From a virus: 32,697 nucleotides of DNA. The notes below the pieces were generated by a model. It saw only the letters and a list, made by a program, of their open reading frames with translations, was not told the DNA's origin and searched no databases. The DNA is taken from positions 1 through 32,697 of the IMG/VR virus record IMGVR_UViG_3300037189_009626; one strand, given 5' to 3'. Below, piece after piece: positions 13,897-21,122 of the stretch (positions are counted from its first letter, which is position 1; each line of letters starts with the position of its first letter). Position numbers and translations under genes: made by a program.

Positions 13897-14352
13897 ATGA
13901 CAACAAAAGTAAAAACAGAATTGACACCAGCACAAGTTGTAATCAACACTTACCCAACATTCACAGAAATATTTGAGTACGCACTCAAAAACATCGGTGG
14001 TGTTAAAGGTAGTATGACACACAAATTTTACACTTCATTATCTGAAGAATATCGTTGGGAGGCGGTAAGTGATTTAGTTGACCTTATGCTAGAACAACAA
14101 CAAGGTAGACCATTCCACAAAACTTATGGTATTAAAGTTAATAAGAAGACAGGGTTCTCGTCAGACAAGACAGGTAGTGCTATTGTATATGATTTTATGA
14201 AACAAGAACATACCGTTAATGGTGATGAGTATCTTGCGTTACTTAAAATTATGTCAACACATTGGATGAACTACCAAGGTTTTACTAATGAGATGAATGA
14301 CGCTTACCTTGAGTTTAAATGTGATTTAAAAATTTATAAAATATTAGATTAA
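13897..14352 (+). CDS. Hypothetical protein, 151 aa
   Basis: The start is chosen at 13897 (MTTKVKTELTPAQ), preceded by 'ataaaagtt'. ATGs at 13852 and 13867 are in frame but lie inside or almost on top of the promoter. The protein is mixed helical with no membrane segment ('FTEIFEYALKNIGGVKGSMTHKFYTSLSEEYRWEAVSDLVDLMLEQQQGR' contains its best-structured part) and has a Lys/Gly-rich middle ('KVNKKTGFSSDKTG'). No known motif was found. It heads a four-gene unit with three microproteins and ends at the terminator at 14821. Early expression from host polymerase is likely. Confidence 0.75.
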   Translation: MTTKVKTELTPAQVVINTYPTFTEIFEYALKNIGGVKGSMTHKFYTSLSEEYRWEAVSDLVDLMLEQQQGRPFHKTYGIKVNKKTGFSSDKTGSAIVYDFMKQEHTVNGDEYLALLKIMSTHWMNYQGFTNEMNDAYLEFKCDLKIYKILD

Positions 14353-14356
14353 TATT

Positions 14357-14482
14357 ATGGCAAATATATTTAATGATTTTAATAAGTTAGTAAATGGTAT
14401 AGATAAAGCTATCAGAATTACTGATAAGTTATTGTCGGAAAAACCAAAACCCAAACCAAAACCCAAACCTAAAAAGAAATAA
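14357..14482 (+). CDS. Microprotein with Pro-Lys tail (41 aa)
   Basis: An amphipathic N-terminal half (MANIFNDFNKLVNGIDKAI, then RITDKLLSE) is followed by an alternating Lys-Pro tail (KPKPKPKPKPKKK). It starts 4 nt after the preceding stop, and the next gene starts 1 nt after its stop. The basic, proline-stiffened tail could bind nucleic acid, membrane phosphates or a protein partner. Nothing more can be said from the sequence. Confidence 0.65.
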   Translation: MANIFNDFNKLVNGIDKAIRITDKLLSEKPKPKPKPKPKKK

Positions 14483-14483
14483 T

Positions 14484-14633
14484 ATGAAAAAGATAATCTT
14501 CACTTCTTTGCTAATAATTTTCATAATTCAATTGGGGACATATGTTTATCTTGATAATAAATTGGAACAACACAAAGCAATATTAAACGATAAGATTAGA
14601 TTACAACAAAATTTATTAAACTTAATAAAATAA
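14484..14633 (+). CDS. Single-pass membrane microprotein (49 aa)
   Basis: MKKIIFTSLLIIFIIQLGTYVYL forms one N-terminal hydrophobic segment after a short basic start, followed by a charged amphipathic helix (DNKLEQHKAILNDKIRLQQNLLNLIK). It could be a membrane anchor or an uncleaved signal. Its stop and the next start share a base (TAATG), so the pair is co-translated. Paired one-segment membrane proteins of this size can be holin, antiholin or spanin components. That is only a possibility here, because no endolysin was recognised. Confidence 0.65.
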   Translation: MKKIIFTSLLIIFIIQLGTYVYLDNKLEQHKAILNDKIRLQQNLLNLIK

Positions 14634-14794
14634 TGGAAAAAGAAATAAAATCAGATATGGAATATATTGTAACCCTTATCTTAATCGTAGGTATTGTTAT
14701 TGCAAATATCTACCTATTCAACAAAAATATTAAATTAAATGAAACCATTAATGTTTATGAATCAAATGGATTTGGTTTTACAACAAAGAATTAG
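14633..14794 (+). CDS. Single-pass membrane microprotein (53 aa)
   Basis: After a charged MEKEIKSDMEY start comes one strong hydrophobic segment (IVTLILIVGIVIANIYLF) and a polar C-terminus (NKNIKLNETINVYESNGFGF). It overlaps the previous membrane protein by one base. Topology with the C-terminus either outside or inside is possible. It is a candidate holin-type or superinfection-exclusion membrane protein, by size and pairing only. Confidence 0.65.
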   Translation: MEKEIKSDMEYIVTLILIVGIVIANIYLFNKNIKLNETINVYESNGFGFTTKN

Positions 14795-14820
14795 TTAAGT
14801 TCTCATAACTCTTAACTATA

Positions 14821-14857
14821 AACCCCGTTCAGTTTTTTTATTCTGACGGGGTTTTTT
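14821..14857 (+). terminator. Rho-independent terminator closing the plus-strand island
   Basis: AACCCCGT (14821-14828) pairs with ACGGGGTT (14846-14853). CAG/CTG adds three more pairs across a one-base bulge, and Ts continue to 14857. On the minus strand the same hairpin lies beyond the last minus gene (stop at 14927) and may also slow polymerase there, but lacks a good T run in that direction. Confidence 0.9.
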
Positions 14858-14874
14858 AGATACCTACGCAAATA

Positions 14875-14926
14875 TTGTTTCGCATAGAAATAGATGTTGT
14901 TACATTAAAATGTTGTTTCGCATAGA
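14875..14926. repeat. 14-bp direct repeat between converging gene ends
   Basis: TTGTTTCGCATAGA occurs exactly at 14875-14888 and 14913-14926, with 24 nt between the copies. A small inverted repeat ACATT/AATGT lies in the spacer. The second copy ends directly at the stop codon of the 144-residue gene. Role unknown. A protein-binding iteron pair or a trace of duplication are both possible. Confidence 0.7.
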
Positions 14927-15361
14927 TTACTTACCTTCATCCCACTTACCCTTACATACGGCGTAGGCTTGACCTTCTTGGTCATATTCACCTGATATAT
15001 CACTAATACATCTACTGATGAATTTTGGTTCGTCCTCACCAGCTTCAGGTGATGGTATCACAAAATCTTCTTTTGAAGCTTTCACTGGTACACAGTTTGG
15101 AACCATCTTACCATCCTTTTCTTTCATTCCCGCAGGTTCGTAACCATCCCAACAAGGATTAGGTAAGTCTTCAGCCATTTCTTCTTTTGAACCATACATA
15201 GCTTTGATTGCACCACAAACTTTCTTTGCGGTTTCCTCATCACCATAACGTTCAGTTTGGTCAGCTACACACTGGTCCCAAGGATAATCAGCAAGATTAA
15301 CTTGTTTCTTAACTTCACCGAATGATTGTTTTCTTAATTTGATAATTTGTTCTAAATTCAT
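14927..15361 (-). CDS. Cys-containing head-associated hypothetical protein, 144 aa
   Basis: The N-terminal half has 'PWDQCVADQTERYGDEETAKKVCGAIKAMYG', a motif common near head genes of phages. 'PNPCWDGYEPAGMKEKDGKMVPNCVP' follows, and the C-terminus is 'FISRCISDISGEYDQEGQAYAVCKGKW'. Six cysteines are regularly spaced (31, 49, 70, 90, 118, 136). Residues 98-103 (EDFVIP) repeat a motif found near the N-terminus of the protease fusion at 21123-22973. It is the last gene of the minus-strand programme. Such modules are often fused to head proteins in other phages, so a capsid-associated role is inferred. Confidence 0.65.
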   Translation of the reverse strand: MNLEQIIKLRKQSFGEVKKQVNLADYPWDQCVADQTERYGDEETAKKVCGAIKAMYGSKEEMAEDLPNPCWDGYEPAGMKEKDGKMVPNCVPVKASKEDFVIPSPEAGEDEPKFISRCISDISGEYDQEGQAYAVCKGKWDEGK

Positions 15362-15367
15362 TTTAAA

Positions 15368-15730
15368 TTATTTTAAACTTAATTGATAAAGCGTTTCCGC
15401 AATTAATTGTGCAATCTCATCCACTTGGTTTTGAATCCAAGTCTCTGAACCTATCCCAACTCTTTCCTTCTGAACATAGTCATATAGACTCTTAAAATAC
15501 CCCACAGATTGTCCTTCTTTCCAATCAACCAGTGGTTTGGTAGTATAACCATCAACTCGTCCTTTAATCCCCTGTAATGACTCTATAAGACCATCTACAA
15601 GTTCAACTATCTCCTCATAGTAAGTTCCTAAAGCCAAATGTTCAGATAGTAATTCAGTTCTGTTATGCCAAGTCTTGGCTTGTGTATGTGATTGATGTAA
15701 TACTGAAATAAATTCCGCTACTGAAGCCAT
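15368..15730 (-). CDS. DUF5856-like helical protein (Dps/ferritin-like pattern)
   Basis: The protein has 120 residues. The pattern 'LHQSHTQAKTWHNRTELLSEHLALGTYYEEIVELVDGLIESLQG' has regularly placed His, Trp, Glu and Tyr residues on helices and matches, from memory, the DUF5856 group of phage proteins that look like short ferritin/Dps four-helix bundles. The second half gives two more helices ('SVGYFKSLYDYVQKER', 'WIQNQVDEIAQLIAETLYQL'). A role in metal binding or DNA protection has not been shown for the group, as far as I know. It is packed between two other small genes at the end of the late operon. Confidence 0.65.
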   Translation of the reverse strand: MASVAEFISVLHQSHTQAKTWHNRTELLSEHLALGTYYEEIVELVDGLIESLQGIKGRVDGYTTKPLVDWKEGQSVGYFKSLYDYVQKERVGIGSETWIQNQVDEIAQLIAETLYQLSLK

Positions 15731-15731
15731 T

Positions 15732-15947
15732 TTATTTAATTAATTTTCTAAATTTATGTAGAGGTAATTCCTCATTTGTTAAGAAGATAGAAGAGTAGTT
15801 ATGGTGAATCCAATTGTACAATTCTATTTCACTTATTTTATATTTTTTTTCTAAGTTCATATCCAGTAATCTATCATAATAACTGGCCTTTAAACCTAAA
15901 TTTAATTCATCTTCGGTTGGTGACGGTAATACGTAATCTACGTTCAT
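15732..15947 (-). CDS. Hypothetical protein, 71 aa
   Basis: The N-terminus 'MNVDYVLPSPTEDELNLGLKASYYDRLLDMNLEKKYKISEIELYNWIHHNY' begins with an acidic, Pro-containing segment and continues as helices. The start overlaps the upstream stop as ATGA, and the stop lies 1 nt before the next start. No family recognised. It lies in the head-gene operon between a membrane-anchored coiled-coil protein and the DUF5856-like gene. Confidence 0.65.
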   Translation of the reverse strand: MNVDYVLPSPTEDELNLGLKASYYDRLLDMNLEKKYKISEIELYNWIHHNYSSIFLTNEELPLHKFRKLIK

Positions 15948-16204
15948 AAACTATTTTTCTTTTTTAATTTTCTATTCTCTGCCATCAAGTCCTCTACTCT
16001 TTTTTCAAGATCTTGGACCTTAATGTTTAACTCGTGAATTTCTTGTTTTAAATCGTCTATAATGTTCTTGTATAAACTAATAGACAATTCAAGGTTTCTT
16101 AAAACCTGATTATCGGTTTCAGCAGTTTGTTTTCTTTTACCAACAAACCATCCTGCGATTCCCGTTAATATATTTGATATTAGTAATAATAATTCTGTGT
16201 TCAT
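15944..16204 (-). CDS. Membrane-anchored coiled-coil protein (lysis or spanin-like candidate)
   Basis: The protein has 86 residues from the ATG at 16204, 1 nt after the previous stop (TAATATG). An earlier in-frame ATG at 16225 would overlap the upstream gene. One hydrophobic segment (LLLLISNILTGIAGWFVG) is followed by KRK and then a heptad-rich coiled coil ('LYKNIIDDLKQEIHELNIKV', then 'LEKRVEDLMAENRKLKKK'). The design is that of an inner-membrane spanin or a holin-like membrane protein. Without a recognised endolysin the assignment is tentative. It could also tether to a membrane for other reasons. Confidence 0.65.
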   Translation of the reverse strand: MNTELLLLISNILTGIAGWFVGKRKQTAETDNQVLRNLELSISLYKNIIDDLKQEIHELNIKVQDLEKRVEDLMAENRKLKKKNSL

Positions 16205-16205
16205 A

Positions 16206-16409
16206 TTATAATTTATCCCAACCAAATTTTTTATTAAGTTCTTTTATATTTTCTTCAGTAACCATTCTATCGTGAAAAGGTCTTGGTTTTTTAATATAAT
16301 CTAGAGCTTCCCACATACATCCTCTAATCCACCAAAGTTCTTTTTTAGTAAATTTTACAGTATAAGTTTCTTCATTTTCACGTTCTATAAATTTAAAATC
16401 TTTTTTCAT
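16206..16409 (-). CDS. Hypothetical protein, 67 aa
   Basis: A small protein rich in Lys, Glu and Trp ('MKKDFKFIERENEETYTVKFTKKELWWIRGCMWEAL'), probably a beta hairpin followed by a helix ('VTEENIKELNKKFGWDKL'). It follows the upstream stop with the TAATATG junction. No family recognised. Confidence 0.6.
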   Translation of the reverse strand: MKKDFKFIERENEETYTVKFTKKELWWIRGCMWEALDYIKKPRPFHDRMVTEENIKELNKKFGWDKL

Positions 16410-16410
16410 A

Positions 16411-17028
16411 TTAATAGCAATCTTGACAAGGAGGGTTCTCGTGTTCTAATTCTGAGTAAACGTTAAATTGTTTACTTATATTTTTAGTTGAATATCCTTT
16501 ACGAGTTGTATGACGTAAGAATATACCATTATTGTATTTCTGACTTCTATCAGGTATCATACCATCAATAGTAGATTGAGTAACATAATCAGGGAATTGA
16601 TTTTGACCTCTACCGATTAATAGATAATCCTGTAAACGAGTCATATAAAAGTCTGCACGCTGTTTCTGAATCGTTCTAAGATACTTCATCGTATCTATCG
16701 TAACTGAGGTAGCTGACTCCATCTGTCCTTCTACTATGCCGCGATTCATCGTTCTGTACATCAAATTCGGAATTGCTTGAAAATAGGCTTGTTGAATCAA
16801 GAATGGTTGAATATAATCATTTACTAAAATCGTTTCTGCTGCGTTGAATGTGTTACCTGTTGCAGATACTTGTGACAATAGATGATTATAGAACTTAGTA
16901 CCTAACAAAGTTTGTAAGTCTATATCTTGTGCGATTTGAACTTCCGATTTAAGAATGTCCATATCTACGTTTTTATTGATTGAACTGAAATTTTTCAGCT
17001 TCGTTTCACTTATTAATAATACACCCAT
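16411..17028 (-). CDS. Head-tail connector / head completion protein (DUF6712-like)
   Basis: The protein has 205 residues. It opens with a short strand and then mainly helices ('SETKLKNFSSINKNVDMDILKSEVQIAQDIDLQTLLGTKFYNHLL'), 'VNDYIQPFLIQQAYFQAIPNLMYRTMNRGI', and a C-terminal tail ending in 'ENPPCQDCY'. This sequence and its place directly after the portal match the DUF6712-type head-tail connector proteins of Bacteroidota phages, from memory. It would bind the portal ring at the neck. The junction to the portal gene is TAATATG with 1 nt between stop and start. Confidence 0.7.
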   Translation of the reverse strand: MGVLLISETKLKNFSSINKNVDMDILKSEVQIAQDIDLQTLLGTKFYNHLLSQVSATGNTFNAAETILVNDYIQPFLIQQAYFQAIPNLMYRTMNRGIVEGQMESATSVTIDTMKYLRTIQKQRADFYMTRLQDYLLIGRGQNQFPDYVTQSTIDGMIPDRSQKYNNGIFLRHTTRKGYSTKNISKQFNVYSELEHENPPCQDCY

Positions 17029-17029
17029 A

Positions 17030-18184
17030 TTATACTTGTGTTGTTGTTACTGGTTTATCATCCACTACTGGATTTTCTTGAACATCACCTGTTAAGAATA
17101 GACTTAATGGTTTAACTTCAAATGTTGTTGGTCTTTCAAATTTAAGACTTACCAATTTATCGAAAACAGGTAACAGACAATTTTGATATGGCATAATAAC
17201 CATCTTACGGAAATATTCAGAATGTTCTGTAATCTCATTAGCACCACCCAATTTACCTGCTGTTGCAATACCAAATAACTCAGCACTTGAAACTCTATGA
17301 GATGATAAGATTGAACGGGTAATGTCGTCTGTAATTTGTGAATAATATGTATCGTTGTCGTTTCTTTGAATTTGTGTAATCACAGGAGATTGTTCTTGTG
17401 ATTCGTTGAATGAAATAATTGCTTGACCTGCGTTGTCAGTTCCACCATATTGGGATTCTAACGCCCTTACCAAATCTCTTTGTTCTTCTTCACCAGGGAT
17501 TCCGTTATTATAATTAATCCAAAGACTTGGCATCATTCCTTTTCTTAAGTTGTTCATATAGAAGTTCTTAATTTCTATATCTGTTTCCATACTTCTTTGA
17601 CCAGCTGACCAGTCAGGAATTGGATAATAAGACATAGATGGAATATAGTTCTTGTAATAGTAAATTTGATTTGGGTCCTTCTCGTTTTGTGAGAACGCTT
17701 TAATTTCTACAGGTGGATATTTTCTGATGTTTTTCCATTCAGGTGAATAGTAATAACAATCAACCTTATCTTCATCGTTTAACTTACCACTACGTACTCT
17801 TGAAAAATCTAAGTGATAAATTTCAGCAATTGTTTTTCTATCTTTGGACCAAATAACATTCAAACTAAATCCTCCAAATAACATAAAGTCCAAAGCACAT
17901 TTTCTCATTACTTCAGATACGTTTTCAGACTCATTAATTAAATTAACTGTAGCCATAGGATTGTTTAAAGAAACAACACCATCACCCATTATTTGGTTTA
18001 CCTTAGAAATTACAACAGCTTTGTGGATTGCACAGTTGTCAAATAATTCAATAAAATATTGAGGTAACAAATTATTCTCACCATAATAAACCCAAGGTGA
18101 TCTTTGTAGAACCTCCGCATATACTGGTACTGTGGCTTTTTCGAATTTAATATTTTTAAATTCTGATTTTTTTATTTCACTCAT
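17030..18184 (-). CDS. Portal protein
   Basis: The protein has 384 residues, at the short end of the family. Features are 'SPWVYYGENNLLPQYFIELFDNCAIHKAVVISKVNQIMGDGV' at the N-terminus, 'DFMLFGGFSLNVIWSKDRKTIAEIYHLDFSRVRSG' in the middle, and the C-terminal helical 'LFGIATAGKLGGANEITEHSEYFRKMVIMPYQNCLLPVFDKL', typical of portal clip and stem regions. It forms the dodecameric DNA entry ring that the terminase docks on. Unusually, it lies after the protease, scaffold, capsid and tail tube genes instead of before them. Confidence 0.85.
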   Translation of the reverse strand: MSEIKKSEFKNIKFEKATVPVYAEVLQRSPWVYYGENNLLPQYFIELFDNCAIHKAVVISKVNQIMGDGVVSLNNPMATVNLINESENVSEVMRKCALDFMLFGGFSLNVIWSKDRKTIAEIYHLDFSRVRSGKLNDEDKVDCYYYSPEWKNIRKYPPVEIKAFSQNEKDPNQIYYYKNYIPSMSYYPIPDWSAGQRSMETDIEIKNFYMNNLRKGMMPSLWINYNNGIPGEEEQRDLVRALESQYGGTDNAGQAIISFNESQEQSPVITQIQRNDNDTYYSQITDDITRSILSSHRVSSAELFGIATAGKLGGANEITEHSEYFRKMVIMPYQNCLLPVFDKLVSLKFERPTTFEVKPLSLFLTGDVQENPVVDDKPVTTTQV

Positions 18185-18186
18185 AA

Positions 18187-18555
18187 TTAATCTTCTATAT
18201 ATATGTAATTTTCATTTACTTCATTCGGAGAGATATATTGTGTAAATGGATGACTTTCTTGAGTACCTTGCAATATTGCAATCCCCTTGAAAACATTTGT
18301 TGTCTGATCCCCGTAAATGTTTAGTTGATACTCACCCAAATAGTTTAAATCGTCTGTGTTTAGTGGTAACACTATTTCACAGTAACGAATATTCTGTCCG
18401 TATTGGGTCGGGTCTGAGGTTGAAACCGTATAGGATTTGGATTCCTTACTCATAATATGAACAAAGTTCAAAGTATAACCAGTAAAAGTATCCCTACTAT
18501 TATTGTTTATATTAAGAACTAATGTGTTTTGTTCGCCTTTATTGATGTATAACAT
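18187..18555 (-). CDS. Hypothetical structural protein, 122 aa
   Basis: The start is placed at 18555 (MLYINKGEQNTLVLNINNNS). The open frame extends to 18624, but the extra 23 codons are Phe/Lys-rich and run into the terminator hairpin at 18609-18640. The sequence is beta-rich with evenly spaced hydrophobic residues ('YTLNFVHIM', 'RYCEIVLPL', 'GEYQLNIYGDQ'), like an Ig-like or jelly-roll domain. It sits between the tail tube and portal genes and might be a capsid decoration or tail protein. It is not recognised as a family. Confidence 0.65.
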   Translation of the reverse strand: MLYINKGEQNTLVLNINNNSRDTFTGYTLNFVHIMSKESKSYTVSTSDPTQYGQNIRYCEIVLPLNTDDLNYLGEYQLNIYGDQTTNVFKGIAILQGTQESHPFTQYISPNEVNENYIYIED

Positions 18556-18608
18556 ATTATCTTTCTTATTATTAAATATAAAAAAAATGAATTTGAATTG
18601 GTATAGAT

Positions 18609-18640
18609 AAAAAAAAGAGGACATAAAGTCCCCTTCTTTT
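18609..18640 (-). terminator. Rho-independent terminator after the tail tube gene
   Basis: On the minus strand AAAAGAAGGGGAC (18640-18628) pairs with GTCCTCTTTTTTT through two G-U pairs around the loop TTTAT, and the U run overlaps the 3' arm (18609-18616). It should end most transcripts of the capsid and tail tube genes and lower expression of the portal genes that follow. Confidence 0.8.
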
Positions 18641-18677
18641 AGATAGAGTATAGAAATTCGGTCACCAGACCTACGAT

Positions 18678-19247
18678 TTACGCCTCTATGATGTTTCCAA
18701 AGATTGAAGCTAAGTAAACATCACCAGTTACGTTGTTAGCATCTAAAGTAGTACTAACTAAAGTATTTGCTGGAGTATTTTCTTGACCTGTGAAGATTAA
18801 TTCAAATCCGTTTCTATCACCATACGCTGTACCCGTACCTGCAGAACCACCACTTAAATACATTCCGTGAACTTGACCTAACAAGTAGAACGCATTATTT
18901 TGGTCTTGTGCTACGATTTGGATATGGTCGTTTTGTGATAAGACTTTCAATTTATTTCTCTTTTCTTGGTCGTAACGGAACAAGATAGCTGTAAGAACTT
19001 GTTCAAAATAGATTGTACCATTTTCAAAGTTCTTTTGTACGTTTTGTGCTAAAGAAGAAGTATTTCTTTTTAACTCAAAACCATAAAGTGTTGTACCAGT
19101 TGTGTGAGTTGCACCAGTGATTGCGCCATCAGCATCATATGTGTAACCAGTAACAGCACCACCGCCACCAACTACCCAAATCTTCTTGACACCACCAATA
19201 CCATCTGAACATCCGAATATTTCACCTGAAGTTATATAACAAGACAT
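18678..19247 (-). CDS. Major tail (tube) protein
   Basis: The protein has 189 residues. It contains a Gly/Ala-rich start ('GCSDGIGGVKKIWVVGGGGAVTGYTYDADG'), 'NVQKNFENGTIYFEQVLTAILF', and 'IQIVAQDQNNAFYLLGQVHGMYLSGGSAGTGTAYGDRNGFELIFTGQEN'. This alternation of strands and a Gly-rich loop is characteristic of siphovirus tube subunits of Bacteroidota phages. It lies between the capsid gene and the portal gene and is flanked by two RNA hairpins, consistent with high, separately controlled expression. The tail tube assignment rests on context and general pattern rather than on a named signature. Confidence 0.7.
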   Translation of the reverse strand: MSCYITSGEIFGCSDGIGGVKKIWVVGGGGAVTGYTYDADGAITGATHTTGTTLYGFELKRNTSSLAQNVQKNFENGTIYFEQVLTAILFRYDQEKRNKLKVLSQNDHIQIVAQDQNNAFYLLGQVHGMYLSGGSAGTGTAYGDRNGFELIFTGQENTPANTLVSTTLDANNVTGDVYLASIFGNIIEA

Positions 19248-19282
19248 ATTTTATATGTTTAATTTTTTGTGTTTATTTTTAT

Positions 19283-19305
19283 TAAAGGGGACTTTCACCC
19301 CTTTA
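19283..19305 (-). promoter_or_regulatory. Stem-loop between capsid and tail tube genes
   Basis: TAAAGGGG (19283-19290) and CCCCTTTA (19298-19305) form a perfect 8-bp stem with a 7-nt loop. In the minus-strand transcript it lies 25 nt after the capsid stop but is followed by AATAAAAATA rather than a T run. It is therefore more likely a processing or stability hairpin than a full terminator. Confidence 0.65.
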
Positions 19306-19330
19306 GTTTTTATAATTTGTGTTTCTTAGA

Positions 19331-20293
19331 TTATGCTAAGTTGTTTGTTGCGAAGTAAGCAGTTGAACCAAATGTTGCAATTTGTGCACCATAGTTATAG
19401 TTCGCTCTTAAACGTAATTCATCAAAATCCTTAGAGTACCAGATTACTAACTTTTCGTGATCTGACAATAAGTCAAAACCTACTACGATATATTCTCTTG
19501 GTCCAATTACTACTTGGTTAGAACCGTTCAAACCGATAGTTGGAACAATTTTAACGTTAGTATTTGGATGAGTAGCTTCCATCATCGCTGTAATATCACT
19601 TGAACCGATATAGTTTGCGAAGAAGTTTGCTCTGGTTAAAGCTTGTACATACAATCTGAAGTTTGCATAAGACATAAACACTACTAAATCTTCGCGACTC
19701 ATAGCGTTGTCGTCTAATACGTTGATTAACTTGTCAACTTCTGTGATTGGGTTACCCGCTGAACCGTAAGTTGCAGATGAACTGAAAGTTGTACCAGTTG
19801 AGTTAGCAACACCAGTATGACCTGTTGAAATTAAGGTTTTGAAACCGTTAAAACAAGAAGTACCAGTTGTAGCTTGCCACAATTGTTGTTCAATTCTTTG
19901 TTGGATTTGTTTAACTTTTAAATCAGCAATTTGTTGTTCAAATGGAACTGACTCAGATGTTTGACCTGGAGCCATTAACATAGACTGATATGTGTCATAT
20001 AAATCTTTGTAACATAAAGCTTCATTATATTTTTCAGGACAAGTTGTGATATTAGCTTGTGTGAAAGTTGTAGTACCAGATGGTTCCCATCCACAAGTAC
20101 CGTCGTTGAAATACGCTGTAGAGTTTAAAAGGTTCAACGCTTGTGTTCCTTTGATACCTAAACGTACGTTTGCGTAACGTGCAGTTGTACCGCCGATTAA
20201 CGCTTTTGAAAGCAATTCTCCGCCTACTTGGTCAACATATCCACCGATACTCGCGACGTTGTATGCAAATTCTTCTTTTGATAAAATTTTCAT
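19331..20293 (-). CDS. Major capsid protein (HK97 fold)
   Basis: The protein has 320 residues. The N-terminal arm has 'FAYNVASIGGYVDQVGGELLSKAL', then 'IGGTTARYANVRLGIKG' and a spine helix region ('FEQQIADLKVKQIQQRIEQQLWQ'), 'DLVVFMSYANFRLYVQALTR' and 'IGPREYIVVGFDLLSDHEKLVIWYSKDFDELRLRANYNYGAQIATFGSTAYF' at the end. This order of arm, spine and C-terminal P-domain strands is that of small HK97-like capsid proteins. It follows the scaffold gene by 18 nt. The N-terminal arm shares a 13-residue motif with the protease fusion. Confidence 0.9.
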   Translation of the reverse strand: MKILSKEEFAYNVASIGGYVDQVGGELLSKALIGGTTARYANVRLGIKGTQALNLLNSTAYFNDGTCGWEPSGTTTFTQANITTCPEKYNEALCYKDLYDTYQSMLMAPGQTSESVPFEQQIADLKVKQIQQRIEQQLWQATTGTSCFNGFKTLISTGHTGVANSTGTTFSSSATYGSAGNPITEVDKLINVLDDNAMSREDLVVFMSYANFRLYVQALTRANFFANYIGSSDITAMMEATHPNTNVKIVPTIGLNGSNQVVIGPREYIVVGFDLLSDHEKLVIWYSKDFDELRLRANYNYGAQIATFGSTAYFATNNLA

Positions 20294-20311
20294 TTTCTTA
20301 TTTTTTTTAAA

Positions 20312-21049
20312 TTATTTGTTATTTCTTAATGACATAATCATCGCTAATTTAGCGTCTACATCATCAACTTTTTCTTGTTTATTAAAATCTGTTTTACCAT
20401 TAGCAATTGGTTTTGCTGCTGGTTCTTTTTTGAAAGCCTTAAATTCGTCTTGTAAAGCTGAGTAACTTGATTCCAATTGTGACATCTTTTCACCCATTTT
20501 GCTTACAAACTCTTTTAACATTTCCATCATTTCGTGAGACATACCCATTGCAGGTACTTCAACTTCTGGATTTTCAGGTCCTTCAGTAACTTCAACATCA
20601 CCAGGATGTTCAACATAAGCTACAATACCATCTTTGGTTTCTACTTTAGTTCCGTCTTCAAGTTCGTGAACACCATCTGGTGCAGGTATTTCTGCATCAG
20701 GAGTTACCACAACTATTTTAGCACCTTCTACTAAACTATCACCTTCAACTTTAATGACTGTTCCATCAGCCAATTTTGCATCAAGGAAAATTTCTTTTAC
20801 TGCCTCGATTGAACCGTCTTTAACTTCTATTTCAAAGTTTTCAACTAATCTGTATGAACCATCTTCTAAAGCCACTTGTTCAAAAGCATCGTTAATCTTT
20901 ACGATTGACTTACCTACCTCTAACTTCTCAGCTTGAAGGATAGTATTATCTTCTAATTTAAATGACAATAATGTTGGTTCATCAGCTAAAAATCCAAACT
21001 TAACCATTAAAGATTTAATCTCTTGAATCGCGTTTTTAGAATTTGACAT
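20312..21049 (-). CDS. Capsid scaffolding protein with beta-repeat domain
   Basis: The protein has 245 residues. Residues about 25-150 hold repeated short 'DG(T/S)' beta units ('LEDNTILQAEKLEVG', 'LADGTVIKVEGDSLVEGAKIVVVTPDAEIPAPDGVHELEDGTKVETKDGIV'), a domain found in scaffold or head-vertex proteins of Bacteroidota phages. Residues 165-245 are a charged coiled coil ('MMEMLKEFVSKMGEKMSQLESSYSALQDEFKAFKKE') with a basic end ('IMSLRNNK'), the usual scaffold end that binds the capsid protein. Its place between the protease fusion and the capsid gene supports the role. Confidence 0.75.
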   Translation of the reverse strand: MSNSKNAIQEIKSLMVKFGFLADEPTLLSFKLEDNTILQAEKLEVGKSIVKINDAFEQVALEDGSYRLVENFEIEVKDGSIEAVKEIFLDAKLADGTVIKVEGDSLVEGAKIVVVTPDAEIPAPDGVHELEDGTKVETKDGIVAYVEHPGDVEVTEGPENPEVEVPAMGMSHEMMEMLKEFVSKMGEKMSQLESSYSALQDEFKAFKKEPAAKPIANGKTDFNKQEKVDDVDAKLAMIMSLRNNK

Positions 21050-21122
21050 AATTGTTTATTTGTTTTATTTTATTATTCTCTTATATATTAATATCCATTT
21101 TTATATATATTACCATTTGGAT

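Noticed and set aside
18556-18624. Upstream extension of the 122-residue gene to an ATG at 18624
   Set aside because: The extra codons encode a Phe/Lys-rich string from AT-rich DNA and overlap the terminator hairpin. The ATG at 18555 gives an ordinary N-terminus.
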